NCBI RefSeq assembly: GCF_014534655.1 | Contig: NZ_JACVVD010000004.1 | Coordinates: forward strand, 310,001-374,000 | From: Paenibacillus sedimenti | GTDB taxonomy: Bacteria; Bacillota; Bacilli; Paenibacillales; NBRC-103111 | Reading direction: 5' to 3' | Length of the DNA: 64,000 nt | Part shown: positions 24,778 to 34,341 of the stretch, one piece after another | How the letters are laid out: each line of letters opens with the position of its first letter | How positions within the stretch are numbered: the stretch's first letter is position 1 | The notes under the pieces: generated by a model | What the model was told of the DNA's origin: nothing | The model's database searches: none | What the model saw: the letters and a program-made list of their open reading frames with translations, nothing else | Program-made: the position numbers and the translations under genes

Positions 24778-26634
24778 CTATCTTTTCCCATCCATTGCTT
24801 TAAAGCTTTTGCAAACCAATTCATACACTTCTTTCTTGCTCGTAGCCTTTATCATCTGATCTACAGTTTGCTTGCTTTCGATCATATAAGCGATTCGCGA
24901 GATCAGTTCCGGTTTTTCCTGATGATGGCCGACTACAGCTATTAACAGATAAGCGGTTTTCCCGTTCCCGTAATCGATACCGTTCGGGTATTGGGTAATA
25001 ACGATTCCTGGCTTGCGTATATACTTGCTGTCTACATTCACCCCGTGCGGGATTGCCACGCCATTGCCGATATAGGTGGAAAGCATCTTCTCTCTTTGAT
25101 GCAGTTCTTGGATGAACATGGGTTCCGTATGGGAAAGCCGAATTAATGCCTCTCCGATTTGCTCAATGGCCTCCTCCTTATGCTTGGCTGACATTTGGAG
25201 CAATATATGATCCATAGTGAACACGGTCGACTCGGTTATTCTCGAGGTATCCTCTGAATTTCTTTCAAAGCCTGAACCTATTTTTGAAATGAAGTCTTCA
25301 TAGAATTGTTTATCTAGGAATGAGGTGATGGAAAAATGCCGCGCAGACGGCGCTGATAATTTGGCCCGTTCAGTTAAATGGGTGTGAGAAATAACAATGT
25401 CTGCGTCTGATGAAAGTTCATCGACCGAACAGTTTGTTACCTCAATAAATAAGCCTGATTCCTTCAATTTTTTGCGCAATAAGGCCGCCCCCATAGCACT
25501 CGACCCCATTCCGGCATCGCAGGCAAATACAATCTTATTGATTCGCTTATTCATCATCGTATTGCCATCTGCGGCCATCTGTAGTTCAACAACCTCTCTA
25601 ACGCTCTGGGTATGGTTGGATATTTTTGAAGAACTTTTGGATATCACCAAGTAACAACCAAGAAAACTAATGAATGCCGATACGAGAAAACCTGCTAATA
25701 CGGCCATATGCATACCTTTTGGAGCCATAAACATCAGAACCATAATACTTCCGGGAGAAGGTGTTGCAACGAGCCCGGCATTCAGGTAAGCAAATACGAA
25801 ATCTCCGGCAACTCCGCCGATAATCAAAGGAATAATTGTGACCGGCTTCAATATGGCATAAGGAAAATAAACCTCGTGAATCCCGCCTAGGACATGAATG
25901 ATCAGGGAAGACCTTACATTTCCCTTTTCCATACCTTTTGCATGCAAATAATAAGCTAATAGTAATCCTAGGCCCGGTCCTGGATTCGTTTCAAGCAAGA
26001 AGAAGATGGACTTTCCAAGCTCCCTCGCCTGGTTGATTCCTAAAGGCTCCAGAATGCCGTGATTGATTACGTTATTAAAAAAAAGCACTTTGGCAGGCTC
26101 GATGATGATCGCGAGCGGCCACAAATATCCCGAAGCGACCAACTGTTCCGCACCCGCAGCAATGAAACTCATCATATGAACAAAAAGCGGTGTAATTTCG
26201 TAAAAAGCAACCAGCGCGAATGCAATCGAAATGGCTCCGGCAGCCACGGTATAACACAAGAGCTCCAAGCCCAATGGAATCCATGCCTCGAGCCATTTGT
26301 CCACTTTTTTGATGATGTACCCCATGACCGGACTAACGAGCATGGCAGGCAAAATCATGGAATAAGAAGAAGTATTTCCCGCAATCATGCCAAGCACAAC
26401 AAAGGCGGAGACGACTCCGCCCCGATGGCCACCCATCATTCTCCCCCCTGTATAAGCGAATAGAAGAGGAATGAAATAAATAGTGAGAGGATCGATTAAT
26501 TGATGAATCCCCTGCTGAGGCCACCAACCTAAAGGACCGAATAAAACCCTCAACATCCCAAGGGCGACAAGACAAGCGACATTCTGAAAAACCATTGTAC
26601 TGAAGAATCGTCCAATACGATCGAGTAACTTCAT
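24778..26634 (-). CDS. mtlA: Mannitol-family PTS transporter EIICBA
   Basis: 618 residues in a C-B-A order. EIIC (about 1-335) has polytopic membrane sequence with YTGGRMMGGHRGGVV and GGIHEVYFPYA (about 250-260), both mannitol-EIIC signatures. EIIB (about 365-450) carries the phospho-cysteine C372 in FACDAGMGSSAMG. EIIA (about 468-612) carries the phospho-histidine H530 in GNGVAIPHG. It would import and phosphorylate a hexitol. It is last in a seven-gene polyol operon, overlapping the regulator gene by 4 bases. No mannitol-1-phosphate dehydrogenase of the MtlD type is in the operon, so the true substrate may be another polyol. Confidence 0.82.
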   Translation of the reverse strand: MKLLDRIGRFFSTMVFQNVACLVALGMLRVLFGPLGWWPQQGIHQLIDPLTIYFIPLLFAYTGGRMMGGHRGGVVSAFVVLGMIAGNTSSYSMILPAMLVSPVMGYIIKKVDKWLEAWIPLGLELLCYTVAAGAISIAFALVAFYEITPLFVHMMSFIAAGAEQLVASGYLWPLAIIIEPAKVLFFNNVINHGILEPLGINQARELGKSIFFLLETNPGPGLGLLLAYYLHAKGMEKGNVRSSLIIHVLGGIHEVYFPYAILKPVTIIPLIIGGVAGDFVFAYLNAGLVATPSPGSIMVLMFMAPKGMHMAVLAGFLVSAFISFLGCYLVISKSSSKISNHTQSVREVVELQMAADGNTMMNKRINKIVFACDAGMGSSAMGAALLRKKLKESGLFIEVTNCSVDELSSDADIVISHTHLTERAKLSAPSARHFSITSFLDKQFYEDFISKIGSGFERNSEDTSRITESTVFTMDHILLQMSAKHKEEAIEQIGEALIRLSHTEPMFIQELHQREKMLSTYIGNGVAIPHGVNVDSKYIRKPGIVITQYPNGIDYGNGKTAYLLIAVVGHHQEKPELISRIAYMIESKQTVDQMIKATSKKEVYELVCKSFKAMDGKR

Positions 26635-28760
26635 AATCTCCCTCTGAATTCCGCACTCACTTTTTGCATATAGCTTCTGCTCAGGAGAGCTTTTATACGT
26701 TTTCTAACTTCTCCCGATTCGCCGCTCAACAATGTTTGCACAAACTCATCTTCGATTAGCTCAGCGCTGATTTCACTCACCATTTCGATGTGCTCCTTAG
26801 GCGAGGTGCGGGGAGCAAGCAGCAATAGAACCGCTTTGACTTGGGCAGCGTGATCCGTTACCCACCAATCTATATCTTGTTCGAGTAGAAACAGGCATAC
26901 GCACAGCGAATCAATAGCTTCGCTTCTGCAATGAAGCATGGCAAGCCGATCCTCTTCAAGAACAAGTCCACCCAGTTGCTCTCTCTTCGTCAACTCTTCT
27001 TGCAAGCGAATTGTATCGCTATTTGATAGATGGGAGCCGACAAAAACAGAGGCCTTGCGTATCATATCTTCTTTAGTCGTTACTTGAACATGCTCAGCCA
27101 GATATATATGCTCCATAATGATCATGATCGCTTCGCCATATCGATTTACTGCCATTACCGTTTCCTCAATTTCCACAGTCTCAATAGGTGCTGCGCCGGA
27201 TGACATCGGCATCGTTTGTAAATAACCCTCTATCAACTCTATATCTGCCTCGTATAAAAAAGAATTCACGACAATAACCTTATAATCATCATGTTGAAAA
27301 GGAACCGTAGATATGATGAGGTCGATAGGCCGTTTTTTTTGCGTCCATTCTTCCAATTTCAGGATGGAAACAGTATCGACAATTTTGATATGCGGGAAGT
27401 TTTTTTCGATTTGCGCGCCCAGCAGCCTGGACGTTCCCATGCCGCTGGCGCATGCAAGCAAAACGCGGTAAGAAGCGGAAGGCCTGATTCTTTTTCTAAC
27501 CAGCGCTGCGCCAAAGTGCATAGCCAGGTAGCCGATTTCTTCTTCCGGCACTTTACAATTTAACTGATCTTCCAGATAACGGGCTGCCTTCACAGTAGCG
27601 TTATATACGTCGGGATATTCTTGACGAATGCGGTTCAGCAGCGGATTCCGAATATCCATATTGAATAAAAGCCGTTGGATGGCTGACTCCAAATGAGTAC
27701 TCAACGATTCAATGAGCGACTGATCTTGCTCAAGTTCAAGCTTCAGCTCTTTCTCTACAATCCGGATCATCGGGTAAACGTAGTAGTCGATATCGGGATA
27801 GGCTTTCTTATCGGATAACGTTATATTTCGCTTGCCCTGCGCGCCAAGAAGATGCATCGTAATATAACCGACTTCGCTTTCGGGGATACCCACCTCAACA
27901 GCAGCACTTAATTCTTCGGCTATTTGAAGCGCCCAGATGAACTCATCGGTTTCTTTTAACTTTTGCAGCGCGTCCGGATTGATGGAGATGTTCTCGCCGC
28001 TCTTCAAACGCTGGATGGCCAGTGCAATATGGACAACAAAACCGACATAAGCACTGTCGGTCATCTCGTAACCATGAAGTTTCTCCGTTTGCTTGATCAC
28101 ATTCTCGATGTGAGAGATCGTCGTCGGTTCCACAAAATGAAGCAAATGATTGTGTATCGACAGCTCCAGCTTAAATTTATCGGAGAATGCAAACGTATAC
28201 GAATTTAATATTTCCATCAATTGCTCTTGGGAAAAGTGCTTATACAGCAGATCGACTATAGCGGCGCGTATGCTTGTCTCATTTCCCTCGATAAAAACAC
28301 CCAAGCCCGGCTTTCGCACGAGCTTGATTTGATGCTTGTCAAACCAGGGTTCGATTTTGTCCAGATCATTGCTGATTGTCGCTTCGGTCACTTCAAGCTT
28401 ACTGCTGAAATAAAACAACTTTGTTGGTTCCTTTAGGCTAAGCATCATCTGCATCAACAAATATTGGCGTTCTTCAGGCGAAAAAATCTTCGTGCTTAGA
28501 TTGACGGACAATTGATTGAGAAAATCCCTTCTGGCGATATCCGTGCCCTCGATGCTTAATCCGACGCCCGATTTCTTAGACAATGTTAATCCTTGTTGGT
28601 TCAATCGAACATCGAGTCCGTCGATTTCGCGTTGAATCGTCCGGATGCTAATCTTCAGGTTGTCCGAAATTTCTTTCAATGTTACCGGTGCCGAGGCATG
28701 CAACAAGAGCGAAAGGATTTGATGTTGTCGTGAATTGAAGGTCATACCTTGTCGCTTCAT
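26631..28760 (-). CDS. mtlR: MtlR-like PRD-containing transcriptional activator
   Basis: 709 residues. N-terminal helix-turn-helix (about 8-65, TLKEISDNLKISIRTIQREI), a second HTH region to about 175, two PRD domains (about 185-395) with histidines in HIALAIQRL, TMHLLG and AMHFGAAL, an EIIB-like domain (about 408-495; ACASGMGTS) and an EIIA-like domain (about 555-695; LAMLHCRSEA). Such proteins activate polyol PTS operons and are switched by phosphorylation from HPr and their EII. GGAGG is 5 bases before the ATG at 28760. It is encoded within the operon it probably controls. Affiliation to MtlR rather than another PRD activator rests on the mtlA-type neighbour. Confidence 0.78.
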   Translation of the reverse strand: MKRQGMTFNSRQHQILSLLLHASAPVTLKEISDNLKISIRTIQREIDGLDVRLNQQGLTLSKKSGVGLSIEGTDIARRDFLNQLSVNLSTKIFSPEERQYLLMQMMLSLKEPTKLFYFSSKLEVTEATISNDLDKIEPWFDKHQIKLVRKPGLGVFIEGNETSIRAAIVDLLYKHFSQEQLMEILNSYTFAFSDKFKLELSIHNHLLHFVEPTTISHIENVIKQTEKLHGYEMTDSAYVGFVVHIALAIQRLKSGENISINPDALQKLKETDEFIWALQIAEELSAAVEVGIPESEVGYITMHLLGAQGKRNITLSDKKAYPDIDYYVYPMIRIVEKELKLELEQDQSLIESLSTHLESAIQRLLFNMDIRNPLLNRIRQEYPDVYNATVKAARYLEDQLNCKVPEEEIGYLAMHFGAALVRKRIRPSASYRVLLACASGMGTSRLLGAQIEKNFPHIKIVDTVSILKLEEWTQKKRPIDLIISTVPFQHDDYKVIVVNSFLYEADIELIEGYLQTMPMSSGAAPIETVEIEETVMAVNRYGEAIMIIMEHIYLAEHVQVTTKEDMIRKASVFVGSHLSNSDTIRLQEELTKREQLGGLVLEEDRLAMLHCRSEAIDSLCVCLFLLEQDIDWWVTDHAAQVKAVLLLLAPRTSPKEHIEMVSEISAELIEDEFVQTLLSGESGEVRKRIKALLSRSYMQKVSAEFRGRL

Positions 28761-28774
28761 GCCAGCCTCCGGGA

Positions 28775-29782
28775 TTAGAATGAAATTTGTACCTTTAGAA
28801 TGGACGGATCTTTCGGGTGTGCCAGGAATTCAACGGTCTCTTCCAAGGAAATCACTTTGGAAATTAACGGTTCAGTAACAATGCGTCCTTCCTTGATCCA
28901 ATGCAAAGCTGGCAGGAATGTATGATTGATCGCCATAGATCCGATGAGTGTCCAATCTTTATTATAAAGTTTAAACGGATTTATTGAAATTTTAGAATGT
29001 TCGGGTGTAACGCCGAATTGTAAATATTTTGCGCATGGTCCCATATAATCTAAGGCCTTTTCGATAACGGCTGGGATACCTGTAGCATCTACTACGATGT
29101 CGAAGCCATAGGGATAATGCGCTTGACTTAATTCTTTTTCTACGTTCTCAACTAAAATCCCTTTTGTAGCCCCGAATTGAATAGCCGCATTGAGTTTATC
29201 TTGATCTTTGTCCACGACGACAAGTTCAGAGGCGCCCACCTTTTCAATCGCTTGAACAAGCTGCTGCCCCATGGCTCCAGCCCCAAATAACAGAACACGA
29301 TTGCCAACCTGAAGCTGCAAACGATTCATCGCATGTACAACGCAGGCAATAGGCTCAATAAAAGCCGCTTCGGCAAAGGACATAGTGTCGGGGATTTTAA
29401 ATACATTCTTAGCAGGCATGGACACATATTCTGCCATACTACCGTTCACAGTATTTCCCAGAGCATTCCAATTCACACACTGGTTCCCTCGGTGTGTCAG
29501 GCAAAAATCACAGGCGCCGCAAAATAATGACGGGTCCGCACTCACACGGTCGCCAACTTGCAAGCCGGTCACATACTCGCCAATTTTGTGGATCGTTCCG
29601 GAGAATTCGTGGCCTGGAATGATGGGAAAAGGGGATATGAATTCCCCTTCAAAAATATGAAAATCGGTTCCGCAAATCCCTGTTCGTTGTACTTTAATCG
29701 TTACTTCTCCTGCGGCAGGTTCCGGATAGGCAACTTCTTGTATGCTCGCTTTGCGTGGTCCTTCGATGACTAATGCTCTCAT
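28775..29782 (-). CDS. Zinc-dependent alcohol/polyol dehydrogenase (MDR family)
   Basis: 335 residues of medium-chain dehydrogenase. Catalytic zinc ligands in GICGTDFH (Cys37) and PGHEFSG (about 60); structural zinc cysteines in CGACDFCLTHRGNQC (about 88-102); Rossmann motif LLFGAGAMGQQLVQ (about 165) and VVVDKD for NAD. It starts within the stop of the preceding dehydrogenase gene (4-base overlap). Polyol to ketose oxidation is likely from the operon; it could act on a polyol phosphate made by the PTS, as GatD does, or on a second free polyol. Confidence 0.82.
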   Translation of the reverse strand: MRALVIEGPRKASIQEVAYPEPAAGEVTIKVQRTGICGTDFHIFEGEFISPFPIIPGHEFSGTIHKIGEYVTGLQVGDRVSADPSLFCGACDFCLTHRGNQCVNWNALGNTVNGSMAEYVSMPAKNVFKIPDTMSFAEAAFIEPIACVVHAMNRLQLQVGNRVLLFGAGAMGQQLVQAIEKVGASELVVVDKDQDKLNAAIQFGATKGILVENVEKELSQAHYPYGFDIVVDATGIPAVIEKALDYMGPCAKYLQFGVTPEHSKISINPFKLYNKDWTLIGSMAINHTFLPALHWIKEGRIVTEPLISKVISLEETVEFLAHPKDPSILKVQISF

Positions 29783-30843
29783 AAGTTATCAGCTCCTTGA
29801 GGATAGATCATGACCTTAATGCTCGTTTCCTTTTGCGTTCTGGCGACTTCAACGGCTTCCTTAATCTCATTCAGCGAATATTTGTGGGTAATGACATGCC
29901 TAATATCCTGATTCGCTTTGTTCAGCGCCTGAATGGCTGCAGGATACGTATTCGCGTATCGGAAGATGCCATACACATCGAGTTCCGAATCTACTAGTGT
30001 GGGAATGTCTAACGGAATCGCATCCGTCGATGGCAAACCTACGAAAACAATCCGACCGCCGCGTTTGGCCAAATGGACCGTATCCGCAATGGCTCTCGCG
30101 TTCCCTGATGTCTCGATGATGACATCAATGCCTTTCTTGTCGGTCAACCGCTCAAGATTCGCTTGAATATCGTCTTCCATTGGGTTGAATACTCCCGATG
30201 CCCCAGCCTTTAAAGCAAGATTTCTGCGGAATGGGACTACATCACTGCCGTAAATTTCAGTGACTCCATACAGCTTTGCTGCCTCCAAGGCCAGCAGACC
30301 GATAGGACCAAGCCCTAAGATGAGAACTCTGTCATTCGGATGAACACGAGCTCGGCGCATCGCATGGAAACCTACCGATAGCGGTTCAAGTAAAGCTCCC
30401 TCTTCATAGCTCATTTCATCGGGCAACTTATACAAAAAGTCGCTTCTAACCGCTACATATTCCGCCCAAGCGCCGTCTACAGGGGGAGTCGCCATAAATA
30501 CAACATCAGGGCATAGATTATAACGTCCTGATTTGCAGTACTCGCACCGTCCGCACGTGATTCCAGGTTCTACAGCCACACGGTCTCCAACCGTTACATT
30601 TGTTACCGCATCCCCGACGCTTATGACTTCTCCAGCTAATTCATGACCGAGAATAATCGGTTGTTTGACCTTATATCTTCCGATTTTCCCATGCTCATAA
30701 TAATGCACATCGGAACCGCAGACTCCAATGCAATATACTTTAATAAGTGCTTCATCAGGCTTAGGCAGAGGGATAGGCACTTGCTTCACCTCAATAGAGA
30801 ACGGTCGGTCCAAGACAGCAGCGCGCATCGTTTCATTCAACAT
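29779..30843 (-). CDS. Sorbitol/xylitol dehydrogenase-like zinc enzyme
   Basis: 354 residues, MDR family and closer to the sorbitol dehydrogenase branch: GVCGSDVHYYEHGKIG (catalytic Cys, and the YYxHGxIG typical of SDH), LGHELAG, CGRCEYCKSGRYNLC (structural zinc), FMATPPVDGAWAEY and LILGLGPIGLLALEA (NAD binding), GSDVVPFRR. SDH oxidises sorbitol, xylitol or iditol to the ketose with NAD. It lies between the ABC permease gene (41 bases) and the second dehydrogenase gene, so its substrate probably enters through the ABC system. Which polyol is not resolved. Confidence 0.85.
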   Translation of the reverse strand: MLNETMRAAVLDRPFSIEVKQVPIPLPKPDEALIKVYCIGVCGSDVHYYEHGKIGRYKVKQPIILGHELAGEVISVGDAVTNVTVGDRVAVEPGITCGRCEYCKSGRYNLCPDVVFMATPPVDGAWAEYVAVRSDFLYKLPDEMSYEEGALLEPLSVGFHAMRRARVHPNDRVLILGLGPIGLLALEAAKLYGVTEIYGSDVVPFRRNLALKAGASGVFNPMEDDIQANLERLTDKKGIDVIIETSGNARAIADTVHLAKRGGRIVFVGLPSTDAIPLDIPTLVDSELDVYGIFRYANTYPAAIQALNKANQDIRHVITHKYSLNEIKEAVEVARTQKETSIKVMIYPQGADNL

Positions 30844-30884
30844 TTATTTGGCCTCCAAATCTAATTCATTTCTTTTCCAATACT

Positions 30885-31700
30885 TTATCCTTTTACTGCC
30901 CCCATGGTCAGTCCGCGTACAAGCTGCTTCTGTGTAAACCATCCCAAAATTAATGACGGCAGAACAGCCATTGTAGCGACGGATGACATTTTCGCCCAGA
31001 ACAATCCTTCCTGAGTCATAAAGGTTGACATGAAGACTGGAATTGTCGCGGCATGCGTATAAGTCAGACTGACACCAAAGAAAAATTCATTCCAGACAAA
31101 TACAAGGCATAGTAATGATGTCGATATGATTCCAGGTCGAACAAGCGGCAGCGTAACTTTATAAAAGCCCTGAAGCCCAGATGCGCCGTCAATTTGGTAA
31201 GCTTCAATAGTCTCATGAGGAACATCCTTGAAGAAGGAACGCATCATCCAAACAACCAAGGGCACATTCATCGCGGTATATAATAAAATCAATGTGTATA
31301 AAGAATCCAACATGTTTAGGTTTTTCACAACAAGATAAACGGGAACGATGACACCGACAGCCGGAAGCATTTTGGTGGAAATAAACCAAAACAAGATGTC
31401 GTCGCCTTTTCTCAATTTATACATAGCAAGAACGTAAGCAGCCGGAACGCCTAACAGCAGTGCCAACAGCGTGGAGCTTATGGAAACAACCGCCGAGTTC
31501 TGTAAATATTCGCCTGCACCAGCGTCCCAAATGATCCTGTAATTGTCCAGTGTCGGTTTAAAGAATAACGTCGGAGGCATGGCTGCTGCCTGGCCTTCCT
31601 GTTTAAAGCCAGTTAGAAACATCCACAGTACAGGGAAAAAATATACGATTGCTAGGAGATAGGTAAACAGCGTAAGTAATGCTTGCAACAATCTTTTCAT
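30885..31700 (-). CDS. Sugar/polyol ABC transporter permease (MalG-type)
   Basis: 271 residues, six membrane helices. Binding-protein-dependent permease loop EAYQIDGASGLQGFYKV (EAA motif with the G at about 190; preceded by DVPHETI). The family is CUT1, like MsmG/SmoG. I start at MKRLLQALL (31700): GGAGGGG lies 7 bases upstream, and the start overlaps the previous permease stop by 4 bases. The frame extends 37 codons upstream inside the other permease gene, which I regard as spurious. Confidence 0.92.
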   Translation of the reverse strand: MKRLLQALLTLFTYLLAIVYFFPVLWMFLTGFKQEGQAAAMPPTLFFKPTLDNYRIIWDAGAGEYLQNSAVVSISSTLLALLLGVPAAYVLAMYKLRKGDDILFWFISTKMLPAVGVIVPVYLVVKNLNMLDSLYTLILLYTAMNVPLVVWMMRSFFKDVPHETIEAYQIDGASGLQGFYKVTLPLVRPGIISTSLLCLVFVWNEFFFGVSLTYTHAATIPVFMSTFMTQEGLFWAKMSSVATMAVLPSLILGWFTQKQLVRGLTMGAVKG

Positions 31701-32623
31701 GACAATTCCCCTCCAAATGTTCTGCGCAGAAATCTGAATAAAACTGTCATTACTATCGTTGTTAGAATAACAATAATGACTCCCAATGCTGAAGCTCGGC
31801 CAAGATCCCATGCCTGGAATCCGATACGATAAACATAGAACGGCAAATTCGTTGAAGCATAGCCTGGCCCACCGGACGTGCTAACGTAAATCTCGCCGAA
31901 TGTTTGCATAATAAAAATAAGTCCTAATAATGCTGCCACTTCGATATATCTCAACAAATGCGGAATGATCACATAGAATAACTGCTGTGGTTTGGTCGCT
32001 CCGTCTAGCATAGAGGCCTCCATTAAATCAGGTGAAACGGATTGCAATCCGGCAAGGAGAACTAGCATGAAAAATGGCATCCACTGCCATGTTACGATAC
32101 CTATTATTGTTTCAAGCGGGTATTGGCCTAACCAATCAATTGGATTTCCACCGAACAATTGGACCATATAAGAGCTGAGGCCGAAACTTGGATTCAACAG
32201 CATTGTTTTCCATATAATTCCCGATACCGCTGGCATTACAAAAAATGGAGAAATGAACATCGTGCGAATGATACCCTTAGCAAAAAAATTCCGATTCATG
32301 AGTAAAGCTAGCCCCATGCCAAAAAATAAACATAAGCTAAGCGAAGCTACTGTTAAAATGGCTGTGTTTTTTAGCACTTCCCAGAAGGAAGGCTCAATAA
32401 TAATATCCAAAAAATTGGAAATACCGGCAAACGTTACTCCTTTATCCGGCCTCATTAAATTCCAGTCATGCAGACTGTAATAAACCGTTACAATAAATGG
32501 AATTTGTGTAATCAGAGCAACAAATATGATGCTAGGCCATAATAAAAGCTTAACTGGCGGGGCAGAGAAATGTTTTTTTGATGTTTTTCGTACAATAGAC
32601 TTCTCCCACACTTTCGTTTCCAT
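31697..32623 (-). CDS. Sugar/polyol ABC transporter permease (MalF-type)
   Basis: 308 residues with six membrane helices; the EAA loop is LMEASMLDGATKPQQLFYVI (about 205-225). N-terminal charged stretch and first helix (LLLWPSIIFVALITQIPFIV, about 27-46). CUT1 family partner of the downstream permease. GGAG lies 6 bases before the ATG. No ATPase gene is in the operon, so a shared MsmX-type ATPase elsewhere must drive the transporter. Confidence 0.92.
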   Translation of the reverse strand: METKVWEKSIVRKTSKKHFSAPPVKLLLWPSIIFVALITQIPFIVTVYYSLHDWNLMRPDKGVTFAGISNFLDIIIEPSFWEVLKNTAILTVASLSLCLFFGMGLALLMNRNFFAKGIIRTMFISPFFVMPAVSGIIWKTMLLNPSFGLSSYMVQLFGGNPIDWLGQYPLETIIGIVTWQWMPFFMLVLLAGLQSVSPDLMEASMLDGATKPQQLFYVIIPHLLRYIEVAALLGLIFIMQTFGEIYVSTSGGPGYASTNLPFYVYRIGFQAWDLGRASALGVIIVILTTIVMTVLFRFLRRTFGGELS

Positions 32624-32683
32624 ATAATCTCCTTCTCTTTAAGGCGAAGGAAGGGGGGGCCCCTTCCTGTGCACCGTTGTTCA

Positions 32684-34099
32684 TTAGTTCTTATAGCCTC
32701 CGTCTTTCGCTATTTTCTCGGCTTTTTCCTGAGAAAGCTTCATGGCGTCATCGACAGACATTTTCCCGCTGATGGCCGAAGCGACAGCTTGACTCACTTC
32801 TGTTCCCAGCTCTTGGAACTCTGGAATGGCCACATACTGAATACCTTGATAAGGAACCGGATCTTTCGTCGGTTTCTTGTAGTCGGCGTTCATCATCGAT
32901 TTAAGGACGAGATCGGCGAATGGCGCAGCTTCTTTATACTTCGGATTGTCGTAAGTTGATTTTCTGGTACCTGGAGGCGCTACAACCCAGCCTTCCTTTT
33001 CACCGACTTTATTGATGTATTCCTTGCTCGTTGCCCAAGTAATAAATTTAAATGCTTCTTCTTTATTTTTGCTTCCCGACTCAATGGCCAAGGACCATGC
33101 CCATAACCATCCATTGTTGCTTTTGGCTTGACTTGGCGCCAGAGCGTATCCGATTTTACCTACGACTTGGGAATCCTTTGGATTATTCAAGAAGCCTGCC
33201 GCAACCGTCGCGTCGTACCACATGGCCGCTTTTCCCGTCGACATCAAGGTCAGCGATTCTGTAAAACCAGTCGAAGTAGCGCCTGGTTGACCCGCTTCCT
33301 TCAGCAAATCAACGTAGAATTTAACCGCTTTCGTTGTTTCCGGGCTGTTAAGTTTTGCATTCCACTGAGTGTCATACCAGGACCCGCCAAATGCGTTGAT
33401 TACTGTGTTTAGCGGTGCTAGTACTTCTCCCCAACCAGGCAAGCCTCGAAGCACAATCCCTGGAACATTGTTCGCGGCTTTCACCTTTTTCGCTATATCC
33501 GCAACTTGATCCCAAGTTGGACTCTCCGGCATCGTTACTCCTGCTTTAGCCAGCATATCTATGTTATAGTAAAGCATGCTGCTTTCTCCATAAAAAGGAA
33601 GAGCGTATAACTGTTTCTCATAAGAGAGCGCATCCCTTACTGATGGAAAAATATCTTCCAAATCATATTTGGATTTCGCATCTCCCGGCATGCTGTCCAG
33701 CTGAGGGGTTAGCGGGGAAATCCATTTATTTTTCGCCCAGATCGGCGCATCGTAAGTTCCAATCGTTACGATATCGAATTTGCCGGCTCCCGATGCCGCA
33801 TCCAGTGTCACTTGTTTACGCAAATCATTTTCAGGAAGTGTAATGAAGTTGATCTTCACACCATTGTCTTTCTCATAATCTTTAGCCATTTTTTGCATGA
33901 TGACCATGTCGGGGTTGTTTACAGTAGCTACGGTAAGTTCAGCTGTTTTTTTACTGCCGCTTGGTGTTGATGCGGTGCTTGCTTCCGGTTGTTTCGCTGC
34001 ATCCGTTGGACTGCTTGTCGTACTTGACGTGCTGCATCCGGAAAGCGCTAACATTGTTGTGAAAGAAAAAATGGATATAACCTTCAAGCCTCTGTTCAA
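32684..34099 (-). CDS. Sugar/polyol ABC transporter substrate-binding lipoprotein
   Basis: 471 residues. Signal sequence with lipobox LALSGC (Cys about residue 22), Ser/Thr linker, then an extracellular binding protein family 1 domain (TVNNPDMVIMQKMAKDYEKD, IVTIGTYDAPIWAKNKW, FYGESSMLYYN, WLWAWSLAIESGSKN). Related to the SmoE/sorbitol-mannitol-binding group by context and general form. It starts at TTG (34099) with AGGAGGG 7 bases upstream. First gene of the polyol operon. Confidence 0.9.
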   Translation of the reverse strand: MNRGLKVISIFSFTTMLALSGCSTSSTTSSPTDAAKQPEASTASTPSGSKKTAELTVATVNNPDMVIMQKMAKDYEKDNGVKINFITLPENDLRKQVTLDAASGAGKFDIVTIGTYDAPIWAKNKWISPLTPQLDSMPGDAKSKYDLEDIFPSVRDALSYEKQLYALPFYGESSMLYYNIDMLAKAGVTMPESPTWDQVADIAKKVKAANNVPGIVLRGLPGWGEVLAPLNTVINAFGGSWYDTQWNAKLNSPETTKAVKFYVDLLKEAGQPGATSTGFTESLTLMSTGKAAMWYDATVAAGFLNNPKDSQVVGKIGYALAPSQAKSNNGWLWAWSLAIESGSKNKEEAFKFITWATSKEYINKVGEKEGWVVAPPGTRKSTYDNPKYKEAAPFADLVLKSMMNADYKKPTKDPVPYQGIQYVAIPEFQELGTEVSQAVASAISGKMSVDDAMKLSQEKAEKIAKDGGYKN

Positions 34100-34152
34100 T
34101 TGAAAACCCTCCTATTATCGGGGACCCCCCAATTTGATTAGGATACGAGCAA

Positions 34153-34248
34153 CTTCATGTCAAAATTTAATTGCTGCTGTTCCTGACTCAATTATAAGAC
34201 CCGCACTTCACAGAAGTATACAAACACATACGCAAGTTTGACATGAAG
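34153..34248 (-). promoter_or_regulatory. Inverted-repeat operator and promoter of the polyol operon
   Basis: CTTCATGTCAAA (34153-34164) and TTTGACATGAAG (34237-34248) are exact 12-base inverse copies, 72 bases apart. On the - strand the gene-proximal arm contains a perfect -35 TTGACA (34163-34158); 17 bases on is only a poor -10 (TAATCA), as expected of an activator-dependent promoter. The PRD regulator of the operon is the obvious candidate protein. Confidence 0.5.
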
Positions 34249-34281
34249 AAGATGACGCCATGATTAAATAATGAGGATAGT

Positions 34282-34318
34282 AAAAAGCCGTGAGAAGAGT
34301 TATTCTCTCACGGCTTAT
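34282..34318 (-). terminator. Terminator of the rha-lut gene string
   Basis: On the - strand AAGCCGTGAGA pairs with TCTCACGGCTT around an 8- to 10-base loop, then TTTTTAC. It lies 24 bases after the lutC stop and before the polyol promoter. Confidence 0.88.
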
Positions 34319-34341
34319 ATCGTTAAATGGATGTTATCCTG

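Noticed and set aside
24778-26634. Naming one of the two dehydrogenases mtlD to complete a mannitol PTS pathway
   Set aside because: Both are zinc medium-chain dehydrogenases; MtlD belongs to the long-chain polyol dehydrogenases and none is seen.
31701-31811. 37-codon N-terminal extension of the MalG-type permease
   Set aside because: It lies inside the upstream permease gene, and a strong ribosome site precedes the ATG at 31700.
34153-34248. The 12-base inverted repeat as a terminator
   Set aside because: Arms are 72 bases apart, no T tract follows, and it overlaps the -35; an operator fits better.
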